Source: Hexactinellida sp. DTS-2022 (lineage: Eukaryota > Porifera > Hexactinellida). From it: a stretch of 64,000 bases of DNA. The notes beneath the pieces are model-generated. The model was not told where the DNA came from and searched no databases. It was given only the letters and a program-made list of their open reading frames with translations. Below are positions 32,850-45,405 of this stretch, in pieces (position 1 is the first letter of the stretch; every line of letters starts with the position of its first letter). The stretch covers positions 620,001 to 684,000 of the forward strand of contig JAPNXP010000017.1 in assembly GCA_028753945.1 (NCBI GenBank). The letters are read 5' to 3'. Both the position numbers and the translations under genes were made by a program.

Positions 32850-33200
32850 AGATTAGGTGAAAATACTAGTATATCATCAATAAAATTGTCTTCCCAATAT
32901 TCATGTCCTCATAAGACCTGTACCATATTCTCTGAAAATTGCTTGGTCCACACAAATGGCAAGACTTTCAATTCATAAAGTCCCATTCCAGGTCCTGGAG
33001 AAAACGCTGTTTTTTCGCGATCCATTTCAATAAAAAATTTTTCTTCCAATGCTCCGTGTTCAATTTAAGCTTTGTGAAGTATTTATTTAATTCCCCTGTT
33101 TTGTCCTTCACTTGATCTGGTAGCGGCAGCGGGTATGCATCTTTCTGAGTTACTTTATTTAAGTTTTTATCGTATATTTCCATCTTTTCAACTACCACCG
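32850..33200 (-). pseudogene. Gypsy-type reverse transcriptase fragment
   Basis: Reading on the minus strand from about 33200: LNKVTQKDAYPLPLPDQVKD, then KLKLNTEHW, then in a shifted frame EKTAFSPGPGMGLYE and finally FIDDILV, the YxDD-type active site. This order is that of Gypsy/Ty3 reverse transcriptase palm motifs. Stops and frame changes make it non-functional. Together with the protease and gag pieces at 35.9-37.8 kb it probably formed one element, now split. Confidence 0.8.
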
Positions 33201-33594
33201 TTTGGGTAAGCTAGGGGCTGCTTGAAACTCGAATCTGAAACTTCATCTCCTGTTAATATGCTTGTGGAATCATTCGCGGAGAGATTTTCACCAGAGCCGC
33301 TCCTTGTACGGATTGGAAGAGGATTGACCTTTACAACGCCAAGTACAAAAACAAATATATTTTGAAACTTCAGTATTATTCCTCTTCTTCTCTGTCTTGG
33401 TACTCAATCAAAGGGGAGCAGTCAAACCTAGGCTCCAAACACTAACAATCTTCTTCTACTTTTTGATTTGTCGATCATAATACTGCATAAGATTCGGGGC
33501 ATTTTTTTATAACCATGTATTGGACAAGAATGATTCACGCTTTCCAAACTATCTTGATGATCAAATACTTTATTAAACCAAGGTTTGTTGCCGT

Positions 33595-35775
33595 AGCAGG
33601 GTATGCGGAATATGTCCTAAACAAGCCCCGTATTTGTCCTACAAGCTCAATAGTAAGAATTTGTCCTACAGACTATTAAATCTAGGAATTTGTCTTACAG
33701 CAATTCCGGTGTAAGAACATGCCAAATAATAATTCTATAGTTGATATTAAGATTAAGTAAATTAAGTAATCTTAATTAAAATACAGTTTGAAAAGGATAA
33801 ATTTACTAAAAGATTAAAATATTAAATTTATTAAATTCTTATTTAGTAAAAGCTATATCTATTTGACTATGATAATTCATTCAATGATTTGTATGATTTC
33901 TTTTATATTTATCTGCAAATGGGACATCTAGCCTTCATATTTAATAGTTGTCTTGCAATACTTTTTACAGCAGTGGTTCCCCACCTTTTTATCCGTGGAC
34001 CGCCTATAGTCATTCTGTGGACCCCTCCCATTGAGCGTAGTATATCTTGTGGATCCCCAAGTGGTCCATGCACCCCAGTTTGGGAACCATTGCTTTACAG
34101 AATCCTCCATGCATACATACATCGTGTAACAGTACGATTTTTCCACCCTGCTAACAGGAAAACTTCCATTGGTTTCCGGTGTTCTCATCATCCTCAGTTG
34201 GACAATCTGTAACCGTTGGCGGACAATTCGTCGCCGACCAATTTGTAGTACGAATTTGTTATGGAACATAACAACGAATGAGTTTGTGAATGGTAAATTG
34301 TTTATTTTCCCACTCTGGAAATTTGGCGTTCCCACCTCATTGTTAATTGTTATCTACTATAACATACATCAGAATAGAGTATATAATACGAAATAGTCAA
34401 TAGTAATGACTTAATTACAGAAAATCATATTTACAAGAACCTATGGCTACTTCCTTAACTTATTTTTGATTGAGAGGATTACGAGTGAAAATAATAAAGA
34501 TAAAGCAACTATACAAAGTTTTATTTATAATCTGAATAGGAAATCTCACGATATTGAAGGGAGTCTGTGAAAACCGCGGGATCTGCAAAGCGAGGTTTCT
34601 CACAAATAATAATCAAATAATAAAACCTACAGATCTTCCACAATAGCTCCCATAGATCTGAAGTAATTAGGGTCGATGAGCTCTAAGGGTATACAAACCT
34701 CAAAGGCATTGCTCGTATTTCTGATTCAAGTACCCGCACTTTCCTTGCTAATTCAGTGGAGGGAATGACTGCAGAATGTATTAACACGTCACCTAAACTT
34801 GATTATGTTGAGAAAACTATTAGATGGTGTAAGAGAGTAGAAGAAATATACTATGGGAATCCAAGCTCTTGTGCTGAAATAATAATACCTGATAGATATA
34901 AATTTCACTCAATGGTAACTGCTTGCTATTGTTTGATTCTGGAGAAGGCGATATGTATGGAATGATGCTCTTTGGAACTACGAAGTTTCTATAGGTAATT
35001 AAATAATTAAATGACTGGTACTGTCATGTTACATTTAAAGTGGTTCCATAACATTTTTTTCCCACTCTACACTATCCATGCACAAAGAGATGCATATATA
35101 TTCCCTTGTGTGTATGCCTTGTTTCAGGCTAAGACTGAATTCAGTTACGAAAGGATGCTCTCTAAACTAATCCAGCTAGAACCAGAATTAAACCCACATC
35201 TATAATGGTGGATTTCGAAAAGGAGGACGCCACTACTCTCGAAGGACGCCACTATTTTCTATACCTATAAGAATGTGGAACATGCATCAAAGAGTGATGG
35301 ATCAAATGCCTATAACAAATAATAGTGTAGAAGGCTGGAATATAATACACATACATAAAATAATATATGTATGTGCGCTTTATATCTAACAACATGTTTT
35401 TGAGACTAATTTGCTATGCGACTAATTGTCCGCCATTCATCATATATAATAGACTCCGATTCCCATGCTTTCACATAACGAAAACCTTCACCAAATAATT
35501 TGATAAATATCACTTTACATAATATTATATTGTATTGATTTTTTTTAAATCTTAAGATTGTTTGGTGGAATTAACATATAATTACAAATGTGTTAGTGTC
35601 AAATTAATGCATAGATACACATACTTTGTTTCTTAGTGATAAATATCAAACAATCACCAATAATGGTTGTTGGATAAATTCCTACCGCTAGATAAATGTA
35701 GGACAATTTCCTAATTTGATGTAGGATATTTTCCAATTTTGATTAGGACACATTCCACTTTTCCTCGTAGCAGCT
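33595..35775. mobile_element. MULE-like element with subterminal repeats
   Basis: The left end has AATTTGTCCTACA-type repeats (three or four within 33610-33710). The right end has their complement (TGTAGGACAATTTCC, TGTAGGATATTTTCC) within 35690-35760. This layout resembles the ends of the MULE at about 57830-60160. The interior has only short ORFs, none recognised. It splits the Gypsy remnant between protease and reverse transcriptase. Boundaries are approximate and no duplication was confirmed. Confidence 0.5.
33971..34092. mobile_element. hAT-type MITE
   Basis: CAGTGGTTCCCCACCTTTTT at the left and TTTGGGAACCATTG at the right. The flanks TTTTACAG and CTTTACAG are an 8-bp duplication with one difference. 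It is related to 20163-20422 and nested in the MULE-like element. Confidence 0.8.
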
Positions 35776-35869
35776 CTAATAAAAAATCCAAGTTAATTCG
35801 ATGTATTCCTAAAATTTCACGCCGTGTATGCGTATGCAATCCATTATTAGGAAAGGTTTTTTTGTAGAT

Positions 35870-36060
35870 TTTTGTGTCGAATGAAGTTTTCCAATTATAA
35901 ATTCCAATTCTACTTCACCCAAGGATTCCATTGTATTTTCAGAAGCACTAAATCACTACTGTCCTGTAGGGGTTTTCTTAACTCTTCGAAATATTATATT
36001 TGAAATAGGGCTTAGTGATGAGCCACTATCCAGCATAACGTTGCAATTAACTCTTCACTA
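35870..36060 (-). pseudogene. retropepsin fragment of the Gypsy remnant
   Basis: CNVMLDSGSSLSPIS on the minus strand at about 36010-36055 contains the D-S-G active site of a retroviral-type aspartic protease in the usual hydrophobic context. Stops follow within about 20 codons. Confidence 0.6.
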
Positions 36061-36229
36061 TAGCCTTTAATGGTAAGTAGGTCGGAACAATACTAAAATT
36101 GATTCCCTGGAGTATTGATTTATGGATTCAGCCATATTTTAAATCTGTGGGACCTTGTCTCGGCTCTCCCAATCGGTTTCAAGGAGTTTAAACTTTTTCC
36201 AGTCGCGGGTTCATTACGGTATATCATTG

Positions 36230-36775
36230 TGTCCTAAGCAATTTCAATTGTAACAACGTACTTGTGTAATTCGACGGTTACAACTCGGCTGGTTCGTAGT
36301 TCGTCTGGAACTTGGACAGATTTGAGCGTAAGATTTGAGCTTTCTCCACATAGGTAGCTCTTAATATTGCCAGGTTTCTTATTTTCGGCGAACGATCGCC
36401 CTCCTGCTCCTCTCTGTAAAGTATATGTAATTTTATCAAATATTGTCCTCTACTTTTCTTTAATAAGCTTAACCGCTTCATTGAAAGCCGCTTGTGATTT
36501 TTCACTCTCTTCTTTATTCGCTGTTTCTTCTGGCAAACTATCTATCGGAATCCTAGAGCTAACAACAGCCAAGTCTTCAGAGCTTCGAAATGGCGCCTCT
36601 TCATGCATTCGAATTGAGCCATTTGCATTACATCCTCACTTGTTTTGACATCTAGCGATGTTAATAAATTAGATATACCACCGGTCCGACGAAAACCCAT
36701 AATTTGTGGATTTGCATTGTTTTTGACAAATGTTATAGATAATACATGAAGTTCAATAATTTTTGAGTTATTCAA
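36230..36775 (-). pseudogene. probable gag/linker region of the Gypsy remnant
   Basis: Minus-strand coding-like text in two frames (SLPEETANKEESEKSQAAFN, later VQVPDELRTSRVVTVELHKY) leads towards the protease fragment. No domain is recognised; the assignment rests on position and strand. Confidence 0.4.
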
Positions 36776-37379
36776 TCACAAAAGTTCTTCCCAAATACCT
36801 CCCCCCAAAATAAATCATTTATTATTTCCCCCCCCCCCCAAATCTTGTGGCTCATGTGAATTTTTTACCTCAAACTATCCCCTAACATTGCATAGTGCTT
36901 ATATTTTCAGTATAATGCTATATCTAATAAATATTTTACAATCATTTGTGCTACTTTCGTCCAAATTGTGACTTTTCATCAGAAAATCTTTGCCCGGTGT
37001 ACCTCCTATTTTTAATGTTAGCTTCAAATTTGTGGGAATTTTTTTTCATAAATATTGAAAACTTGAACTACTTAATAGTTTTATTTATTGATAAATAAGC
37101 AAATTCTGAAGTTAGATATATTAATTTAAAATTTTTCAAAATGTCACTATCAATTTTCAAAACATTTTATAGTTTTTCTAGCGTTATTTTTTTGCAGATT
37201 TGGCAGTTTCTATATGATTTAAATAACAGTAAAATTTAATCTGAACCGGATGAAAACTGAGTATAGAACTGCAATATGGTATACCAATAAATAATACCAG
37301 ACCCTTAAGATTTTCTTGTTTAAAACCATTTTTGTCGATCCGCTTGATGTTACCATACTCTAATTCAGGGTTTTTTTTA
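36776..37379. other. unassigned interval inside the Gypsy remnant
   Basis: AT-rich sequence with C runs (36829-36839) and no motif-bearing ORF. Confidence 0.3.
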
Positions 37380-37540
37380 AGGCCGATCATGGTGTAAAAT
37401 TTGCACCAAGATTTTTTGGAGTTACACCACGATTCGGGTCGGCCTGGGCCTGTGCAGTGTTGAGTTACACCACGATTATGGGTCGGCTGTGGCCACTGCA
37501 GTTTGAGTTACACCAAGGCCGCGCTGAGTTCCATCAAGGT
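37380..37540. repeat. short direct repeat, GAGTTACACCACGATT type
   Basis: GAGTTACACCACGATT followed by GGGTCGGC occurs at about 37420 and 37461, and a third, decayed GAGTTACACCAAGGCC at about 37505. The unit is about 42-45 bp. Confidence 0.65.
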
Positions 37541-37574
37541 CTCAACCTTTAAAAAAATCCTGCTCTAATCATTC

Positions 37575-37769
37575 TCAAGAGACTTCTACACTTAAAGTGC
37601 CTCCTTTCAGGCATGTTGCTATCATCACTGACTTACTTTCAATTGACCATTCGTTAGCTAGAGAACAAATCTCGAAGTGGTCCATAAATTCGTCGATATC
37701 TTCATTCTCAAATTTGTCGACTTGTACATACTGAGCCATGTATCGACCACAACCACTTCCTACTACCAA
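37575..37769 (-). pseudogene. Gypsy-type gag fragment
   Basis: The 64-residue ORF contains the capsid-like pattern IDEFMDHFEICSLANEWSIE followed by ATCLKGGTLS. This corresponds to the F-x2-FE...W...K...L...L-x-G pattern of retrotransposon gag. It sits upstream, on the same strand, of the protease and reverse transcriptase pieces. Confidence 0.65.
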
Positions 37770-39085
37770 TATAACAGTGTAGGTTCGTAGATGATAATTA
37801 GCAATTAGCCATTAAATATACAATAGTTTAATAACACATTACTTAAAGTTTACAAATTTCCTTTTATGTAGTCTAAGAATATTATAGCTGATTTGGTGCT
37901 TAACAATTTGCAATTACAGTGGAACTCGGTTAGTATGTACTCGCCTAAGACTTACTATCGGATATCACGTACTTTTCACTAATAACCGATTTTTCCTCCT
38001 ATCTGATCCATTACATATTATTCGATTAATACGTACAAATTTCTATTCCAAAGTGGATAAAATGTATGTAGTTTAATTCCGTTAGAACGTACTCTAGAAA
38101 AGTATCACAATACTCAGTTATATTAGGTTTAACTGAGTAGATGACAACTAAAATACATCAATCATATCGTTAAGTATGTAAATGTTGCAGCCCAAATGCG
38201 AATTTGGCCCGTTCGCGAATGGGCTGGCCCTTTTGCAATTTGGCCAACAAATTGGTCTATTCGCGAATGGGTCAAGCTAGCTTGGCCCATCTGCGAAATA
38301 TTCTAAAATATTATCATTTGGTTTATTGATAATATCCTAACTCTGATCCAAATAGCAACACTTAACTATTACGTATTATGCTGATAATATTATTACCGAA
38401 TCCGGATACACCCCGGATCGCGGAGTAATCATGAAGTTAGTCAATTTACAGACGGTGGTACCGGTATTCCTTATTATTCGTCCCATTTAATAATTATTGT
38501 TACTAGTATATCGAAAAAGTTTATTATGCTTGTATTTCGATGACTACTAAGGTACACAAAACTAAATTAGTAATACGTCAATAATAAGATGAATACACGG
38601 AAACTTATACTAGATAGTATCTACTGCATTTAACTCTACGAGCCCTTCGGTCTCGGTCGCTTCGCGACGGATCACTCTCTCACAAAAGTCGCTTCGCGAC
38701 TTTTGTTCGTTCGTGTTAGGCACTACGCGATGCAATTAACGCCGCTTCGCGGCCTTTCCCTTCCCAAAAAGCTATAATATTACTAATGAGTTCACCTGTG
38801 GCTAGTGAATTATACACTATTATTTAATAATGCGTGCCTAAAATTCATTTTGGGTTGTGATTACTGTAATTTGTTTGGGAATTATGTTGAGTAAGTTATT
38901 CTCATTGCTCAATAGTTATAGTTAATTAATAGCTCAATAATTCTTAAGGATAGCTCGTTCAGCTATATTAAAGGTTCAGCTTGTTAGCTCAAATAAATTG
39001 AGACCTGTGGTTGGTATATTATACGCAATTATAATTTCAGTAAAAATTGTATTGCAAAGTAATTACTACTAACTTTGGGTGTAAT

Positions 39086-39167
39086 CTCTCCATAATAATG
39101 GTTTAAAGATGAGAATAATACATCTTCGCGGTCTTATTCTCACCATTAAACCATTATTATGGAGAGG
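39086..39167. repeat. hairpin
   Basis: CTCTCCATAATAATGGTTTAA pairs with TTAAACCATTATTATGGAGAG, and AGATGAGAATAA continues the stem against TTATTCTCA. The loop is TACATCTTCGCGGTC. Confidence 0.75.
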
Positions 39168-39407
39168 TAAATCCAGGGTTGCAAAATATTTGATTTATAA
39201 ATAGTATTAAAGTTCTACATCTCAATAAACAATTCTTTTTGCAGGAGCTGGGTTAGCAATAATTAACATAATAAATCTCATCGTTAGGCAGAACCAAAAT
39301 CCTAGATTACTTAACTTAATTTCATTTCTAGTAGAAATCCTGTTTAGAAAAGGAGGCAGAACGGATTTTTTTTTGTATTAGCCATCTAAGTCAAATAAAT
39401 TCAACCC

Positions 39408-40405
39408 AATATATTGTTTTGCAGAAATTGTTCCCCCCCCCCCCCTATAAAATTCTTCCGGCGGGATCAATTTCTGCAAATTCAACTTTCAATGCAGCTA
39501 TTGATCCCTTCTTGCAGAATTCGTTCCAACTTTACATGCATAGTTTAGACCGTCATCGAAAGTGACTGTATATTTTCAGAACTGAGCATGTCTATTATTA
39601 GTTTTCCTTTAACATATTACAGACAAGCTACTGTTAAATCACCAATTAAATCATTGACGCAATATAATATTGTACTGATGGTAACTGTGAGCGGGAGTCT
39701 CTTGTAGATTGATACCCTGTATTTGCTCGAATAGTAACCGCCTTGACTGAACATAAGTATAAGAACTTTAGAGTTTTCATATACCCTAGGAGGGCAGATA
39801 TATCCACACGGCCACATATATCTATATTATTAAAACTCGATTGTTGTGTTTGTGTGTGTGTTTGTTTGTCCGGATTATATTAAAGTGATGGATTTATATT
39901 TGAAATACAAACTAACTTCCAAAAGTTATAATAGGTAAACACTAGCATTGGCGTCGTAAATACGAGGGTTGGCCCTTTGAGCCGCCCGATCAATCTAATC
40001 TAGGGCCGTGCCAACCGCTTGAGGACCATAGTTCGATCCAAAACTATATAGGTTACTATATCCCGGAATTTACCCGGGCTTCGGCTAGCTCCTCTGGACC
40101 CGGACATGCCCGAGTGCTCGGGTGGTTTAAGGCGTCTATGACCACTAGCTTGTATGTATTGCTTAACGTGTTGGAATACTCACTAGATAAATTAATTAAA
40201 GGAAAACTTTGAAGTATAGTAATAGTCATGCTCAGTTCTGAAAATATATAAAGTCACTTTCAATGGCTGTCTAAACTATGCATGTAAAGGTGGAACAAAT
40301 TCTGCAAGAGGGGATCAATTTCTGCATTGAAAGTTGAATTTGCAGAAATTGATCCCGCCGAAACAATTTTATGGGAGATGAATTTCAGCAAAACAATATC
40401 ACTAA
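39408..40405. mobile_element. inverted-repeat element nested in the TGTTGCAG element
   Basis: The left arm (ATATTGTTTTGCAGAAATTG, then GGCGGGATCAATTTCTGC) and the right arm (its complement, ending GCAAAACAATAT) are about 190 bp. Between them is unrelated sequence, including a TATATTATTAAAACTCGATT segment that recurs at 47570. No duplication was established. Confidence 0.65.
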
Positions 40406-40932
40406 ACCAAGGTTGAAATCGCTCGAACCGACGAATATCAGTATTCATGAATAGTTGCCCTACCGAATACGAATACTGATATTCGGCTGAGTAACCGAAT
40501 AAGAATACTGATATCAGGGCAACCAAATATCAACTATTCGGCAAATAATATTCGGTTCTACCAAATATCAACTATTCGGCAAATAATATTCGGTTCAACC
40601 AAATATATCAGTATTCGGTTGCAACCTTGTTTTAAAATCATTACCAATACAGTTAGGATATTATTAATAAACCAAATGAAAATATTTTAGAATATTTCGC
40701 AGATGGGCCAAGCTAGCTTGACCCATTCGCGAATAGACCAATTTGTTGGCCAAATTGCAAAAGGGCCAGCCCATTCGCGAACGGGCCAAATTCGCATTTG
40801 GGCTGCAACATAAATACTTATATACCATACATCGTATTCATATCATTCAAAAAGTCAGTATTTCGACTTGTTGATTATGCATACGGATAGGACCTATCTC
40901 GGTTAGTATGTACTTTTTCTTGTCTCCAAGGG

Positions 40933-42258
40933 CAGTGGCGGCGCCAGGGGCCGCCACTGGTGGGGCACCAGATGGGCAAACCTGAACCCAGGGGGGGCAC
41001 ACCTTTTAGAAAAAAACGCAGGAGTTCATTGTTGCCGTCGAGACTCGAGAATCCACATATTTTCCCAGTAAATAGTTAGGGAATTTTAACTCAAAACCTT
41101 GAAAAAGATTGTTACCAAACAATTTCTACACTACTGTCTTCTTCTGGACCCAAATAAACATAGAAAAAAAGTTGCAAGCCCAAACCCGTGAGGAAAATTT
41201 TTTACACGGGTTGCGGTTTCTGATTTTCCATAGTAAATCGCCGACATTTCTGGAGTTAACTTTCTCAAACCAGCTCCAATCAAATTATTATCACCATATT
41301 GGTACTCTGCGTTAAATTTCCAGCAATTTGATATATCACATGTCCATATTTGGAAGAATTTTTCCATAGCAACGCTGGAATGTCTTAGGAATGTGTAAAA
41401 ATTCCATTATCAAATTGTGTTCCCACTTAATCAAGTGACCCCTCATTCGACTCCATTCAGCTACCTGAGTAAAATTATACACATACCGACACTCTAAAAT
41501 GTGATTTTATAAAATTATTCGAGATTTACAGTTAATCTCGAAAATCTCGAATAATTTTATAAAATCACATTTTAGAGTGTCGGTATGTGTATAATTTTAC
41601 TCAGGTAGCTGAATGGAGTCGAATGAGGGGTCACTTGATTAAGTGGGAACACAATTTGATAATGGAATTTTTACACATTCCTAAGACATTCCAGCGTTGC
41701 TATGGAAAAATTCTTCCAAATATGGACATGTGATATATCAAATTGCTGGAAATTTAACGCAGAGTACCAATATGGTGATAATAATTTGATTGGAGCTGGT
41801 TTGAGAAAGTTAGCTCCAGAAATGTCGGCGATTTACTATGGAAAATCAGAAACCGCAACCCGTGTAAAAAATTTTCCTCACGGGTTTGGGCTTGCAACTT
41901 TTTTTCTATGTTTATTTGGGTCCAGAAGAAGACAGTAGTGTAGAAATTGTTTGGTAACAATTTTTTTCAAGGTTTACCTATAATTTGAGGTAAAATTCCC
42001 TAACTAAAAGTATAGAAAACTAATCCCAATTTTCCCAAAACTCCAAGAATCGCAAGCCGTTCGCATTCAAAACTGGTCTAATAACACTGTTGCATTTAAC
42101 ACTTAACATTTGATTGGGCATTCATGTTTGAAGACTCTGATGAATCTTGTTGTTCATGTTCAATATTGTTCATATTTCGCTAAAAATATCTGAGAATATT
42201 TGTTTTCCAAAGAAGCTTTCAAAAGTGTGCCCCCCTGCCCCCCCTGGCGCCGCCACTG
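40933..42258. mobile_element. hAT-type fold-back element with long arms
   Basis: CAGTGGCGGCGCCAGGGG at the left, CCCCTGGCGCCGCCACTG at the right. The exact 8-bp duplication TCCAAGGG lies at 40925-40932 and 42259-42266. Most of the body is two near-identical inverted arms (about 41010-41540 and 41541-42050), meeting at CGAGATTTACAGTTAATCTCG. The peptides read from the two arms are almost the same, a sign of recent arm homogenisation. A diverged arm copy lies at 52195-52520. Confidence 0.88.
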
Positions 42259-42494
42259 TCCAAGGGTGGTACGTCTTAACCGAGTTCTACTGTATTAATA
42301 TGCTATATATCAGGCTTGTCCAACCTTTTTGGTTCGCGGGCCCATTAAGGGATCCTTGAGCTACCTGAGGGCCGCACGACCTTAGACTTGCCAAGGTAGC
42401 ATGATGACTGACATTTATTTGGGGATTCCGTTTAACGTGGTCCGGAAGATCATATATGAGACACTTTAGGAAGGTCACTACATATTTAATTTAA

Positions 42495-44832
42495 TTATAA
42501 AAATATAATCTACTGCGATATTTGACATAGTTTTTGTTTGCACAAAAGTCAATGTCTGCTCGTATACTTGATGTCGCAATTCGTAAGATTCCTGATAGAT
42601 GATTCTCTGTTAGAAGTGATCTAGATTTGCTTTTGACATTTTTCATCACTGAGAAAAGCTGTTCTGTTCGCAGGAATATGTGCTGCCAAATAAGGAAATA
42701 AATTTAAGGACGTGTTGCGATAAATTTGGAAATAGATCTGATTGAACATATTTACCATAAAATGTCACAAGGTCAGTCTCTGCAAAAGCTCTCTATTTCT
42801 CAGAACTATTTTGGATTTCAATTAGTTCTAGTTGGAACATATCAGGAGCATTAGTGGCATCAGTTCCAAACGGATCTGCAAACAACTTCATTTCATTATA
42901 TCTGTCACTCAAGTCCGAAAATCTTCGTTCAAATTCATTCATTAAGTTGTTGATCAGTGCTGAATACTTAACATGGTTCACTGTTTCACTTTTTTTTGTA
43001 GATAAGGTTGAGAAATGTATAACCTTTTTCAAGATAAATTGTTGATGAAATAATTGTAACTTGTTAATGAACGCTTTGACATACTCATACAGGTTGTTAA
43101 CGAATTGCTTTTTCCTTGCAGTTTTAGATTTAAATCTCTGAGATACTTAGTTATGTCAACTAGGTATGCGAGATCATTCAACCACTGATCATCATCCAGA
43201 AAGCTTACATCTCTTCCTTTGATAGTCATGAATGTTTTTATTTCTTCAAGTAGTGACCAGTATCTGGCTAGAGTAGACGCTCTACTGAGCCAGCGAACTT
43301 GGCTAAAGTAAATAACATCTTTACTTTCTGATCCTACCTCTGCAAGAAACGCTTGAAATTGTCTGTGATTGAGTCCCTTCGACCTTATGAAATTGACTGT
43401 ATTGACAACATTTTCCATCACATGTTTCATTTCTAAGGTCTTGGCACAAAGTTGTTCTTGGTGAATAATGCAATGGTATGCCATGACAGGAAAGTGCATT
43501 GATTTGAGCATTAGGCTAACAAAGCCTTTATGCTTTCCTGTCATAGCAGGGGCTCCATCAGTTGTTAGACCAGTTAATTAATCATCTGCAAGGTTGAATT
43601 TCGTGAAGACACGTTTTACTTCATTGAAAATATCTTGTCCGGTGGTTGTGTCTTTCATTGGACATAAGTCGGGCAGTTCCTCGATTACTTCAAAGTTTTC
43701 TGTGCACCTCGTACAATAATTGTCAATTGAGCTGTATCGCTTACACCGTTACTTTAATCAAAGGCCAAGTTGTAAAATCTGCATGCATTGAGCCGTTTAA
43801 TTAGTCAAAATTCGATGTTGGATGCAGGGTTGGGGCCGATTACGATTACAATCGTAATCGATTGTAATCGATTACACATTTCGCTGAATCGTAATCGTAA
43901 TCATAATTAGATGATTCTATTAGAGCCCAATTATATCGTAATCGTAATCATGCTATTTTATTAGCGTATTTATCTTTGAAATTAAGGATATATTATCAAT
44001 TCGTAGGATTGCACCTGCGAAAGTGCTTTTATTCAATAACTGTCACATTAATTTGAATTCCATCATAATATATACAGTAACAGTGAAATAGACACTTTTC
44101 ATTATTGTTAGTACTTTTAGATTCGAATTTATCAGACTTGGCCAGACCGCATTTAGTATACAGTTTGGGTTATTTTCATAATTGTAATCATATACAAGTT
44201 TATAGTAATTGTAATAGTAATCGTAATCACTTAAAAATTATAGAACGTAATCGTAATCGTAATCATAATCGTTTAAAAAATATAAATCGTAATCGTAATC
44301 GTAATCGTAATCATCTGAAAGTAATCGGCCCCAACCCTGGTTGGATGATAGATCATTCATTCTTCTAGCAACAGTTTGGTGTGAAAGATTGGTGCTCTCA
44401 ATATTGACTTCTTATCTGGGCATGCCACAGATGCAAATATGTCTGACAGTCTTTTACAAATTCCCCTTCAGATAATTGTTTTCCACTCTTAGCTATGGCT
44501 TCTGTTATTAGAAAGCTGATCTTAGTTGATTGCTCAGAACTTAATTTAACAGCTTTGAAGAAAGATTGTTGACTGATTATTCTATTTTTCAACAGATTCA
44601 CCCGATCGATTCTCACCTGCTCTGTAAGCTTGTCAAATTTATCTGCATGTTTAGTAGAATAGTGTCGTTTGACATTAAATTCTTTAAATACAGCTATCTT
44701 CTCCTGACATATCAAGCACAATAAGCCCGCGTTGTGTTCTACAACGAAAAAGTCGAATGCCCATGAGGATTTGAAAACTCGACATTCACTATCAATTTTC
44801 CTTTTCTTTCCATTAATTACGGGAGTGGACAT
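42495..44832 (-). pseudogene. hAT transposase (GTF2IRD2/ZBED-like) pseudogene
   Basis: From the minus-strand start at 44832: a BED-like zinc finger (CLICQEKIAVFKEFNVKRHY then STKH), a helical region ending near 44398, then a MITE insertion. The core resumes at about 43600 with LTTDGAPAMTG, the catalytic-Asp motif of this family. It continues through 43544-43029 (HCIIHQEQLCAK; QVRWLSRASTL; DDDQWLNDLAYLVDITKYL). The C-terminal dimerisation block (EQLFSVMKNVKSKSRSLLT; HLSGILRIATS) reads at about 42500-42680. Several stops and frame changes make it inactive. Confidence 0.85.
43825..44339. mobile_element. hAT-type MITE rich in AATCGT repeats
   Basis: CAGGGTTGGGGCCGATTACG and AGTAATCGGCCCCAACCCTG are inverted ends. 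The exact 8-bp duplication GTTGGATG lies at 43817-43824 and 44340-44347. Both halves are made of runs of AATCGT/ATTACG, so the whole can fold. It interrupts the hAT transposase. Confidence 0.92.
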
Positions 44833-45074
44833 ATTTGTTTGTAAATTTTGAATATTGTTTGAGTTGGTTTACTTTTATTTGGAATTTATGGAATTTATAT
44901 GAGTTATTCCAGTTGAGAGAACACCTTATGTGCTAGATAAATATTTGATCAAAACCCCACTAAAAGGTTATACAAGGAGTTTATTAGTTATGTAAATCAC
45001 ACCATTGTTGAAAATGGTTTCATTCAATTTTGTTTTGCATAATTAAGTTTCTCTTTATTGGGTTCGCTCAAATA

Positions 45075-45405
45075 CAGTAGAACTCGGTTAAGACGTACCC
45101 CCTTGGGAGACAAGAAAAAGTACGTACTAACCGAGGTAAGTCTTATCCGTATGCATAATCCACAAGTCGAAATAATGACTTGTTCAATGATGTGAATCGA
45201 TGTATGATATACAAGTATATAACATACTTAACGATATGATTAAAGTATTTTTGGTACGTCTTATCCGAGGTACGTCTTATCCGAGTACGTATTAACCGAA
45301 TCATTTATATTGGATCAGATAGGAGGAAAAATCGGTTATTATAGAACAGTAAGTAATATCCGAGAGTACGTCTTAAGCCGAGTACGCACTAAGCGAGTTC
45401 CACTG
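45075..45405. mobile_element. pogo-type MITE (same family as 53007-53434)
   Basis: TA|CAGTAGAACTCGGTTAAGAC at the left and AAGCGAGTTCCACTG|TA at the right. It is an internally shortened, inverted relative of the 428-bp copy. It is nested near the right end of the hAT element. Confidence 0.88.

Larger units (their letters stand above)
38183..40810. mobile_element. long-TIR element with TGTTGCAG ends and TAAA duplication
   Basis: The inverted ends of about 170 bp start TGTTGCAGCCCAAATGCGAA. TAAA lies at 38179-38182 and again at 40811-40814, consistent with a 4-bp duplication. Inside are a GC-rich palindromic stretch (GTCGCTTCGCGAC, 38650-38760), a hairpin at about 39086-39165, and a second inverted-repeat element (39408-40405). 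No transposase is present. Confidence 0.75.
37917..42292 (+). mobile_element. pogo-type MITE split by two insertions
   Basis: The left end TA|CAGTGGAACTCGGTTAGTAT and right end AACCGAGTTCTACTG|TA match the intact relative at 53007-53434. Its own sequence is 37917-38182, 40815-40932 and 42267-42292, about 0.4 kb in all. The guests are 38183-40810 and 40933-42258. Removing both leaves a continuous relative of the 428-bp copy. Confidence 0.85.

Noticed and set aside
39826..40094. Possible Helitron (TCTATATTATTAAAACTCGATT start, CCCGGGC...GGCTAG end)
   Set aside because: The start is suggestive and recurs near 47570, but the CTAG end is not followed by T, and no Rep/helicase gene or paired ends are present.
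41131..41960. Two identical 78-residue ORFs on opposite strands as a duplicated gene
   Set aside because: They are the same arm sequence of a fold-back element and have no domain.
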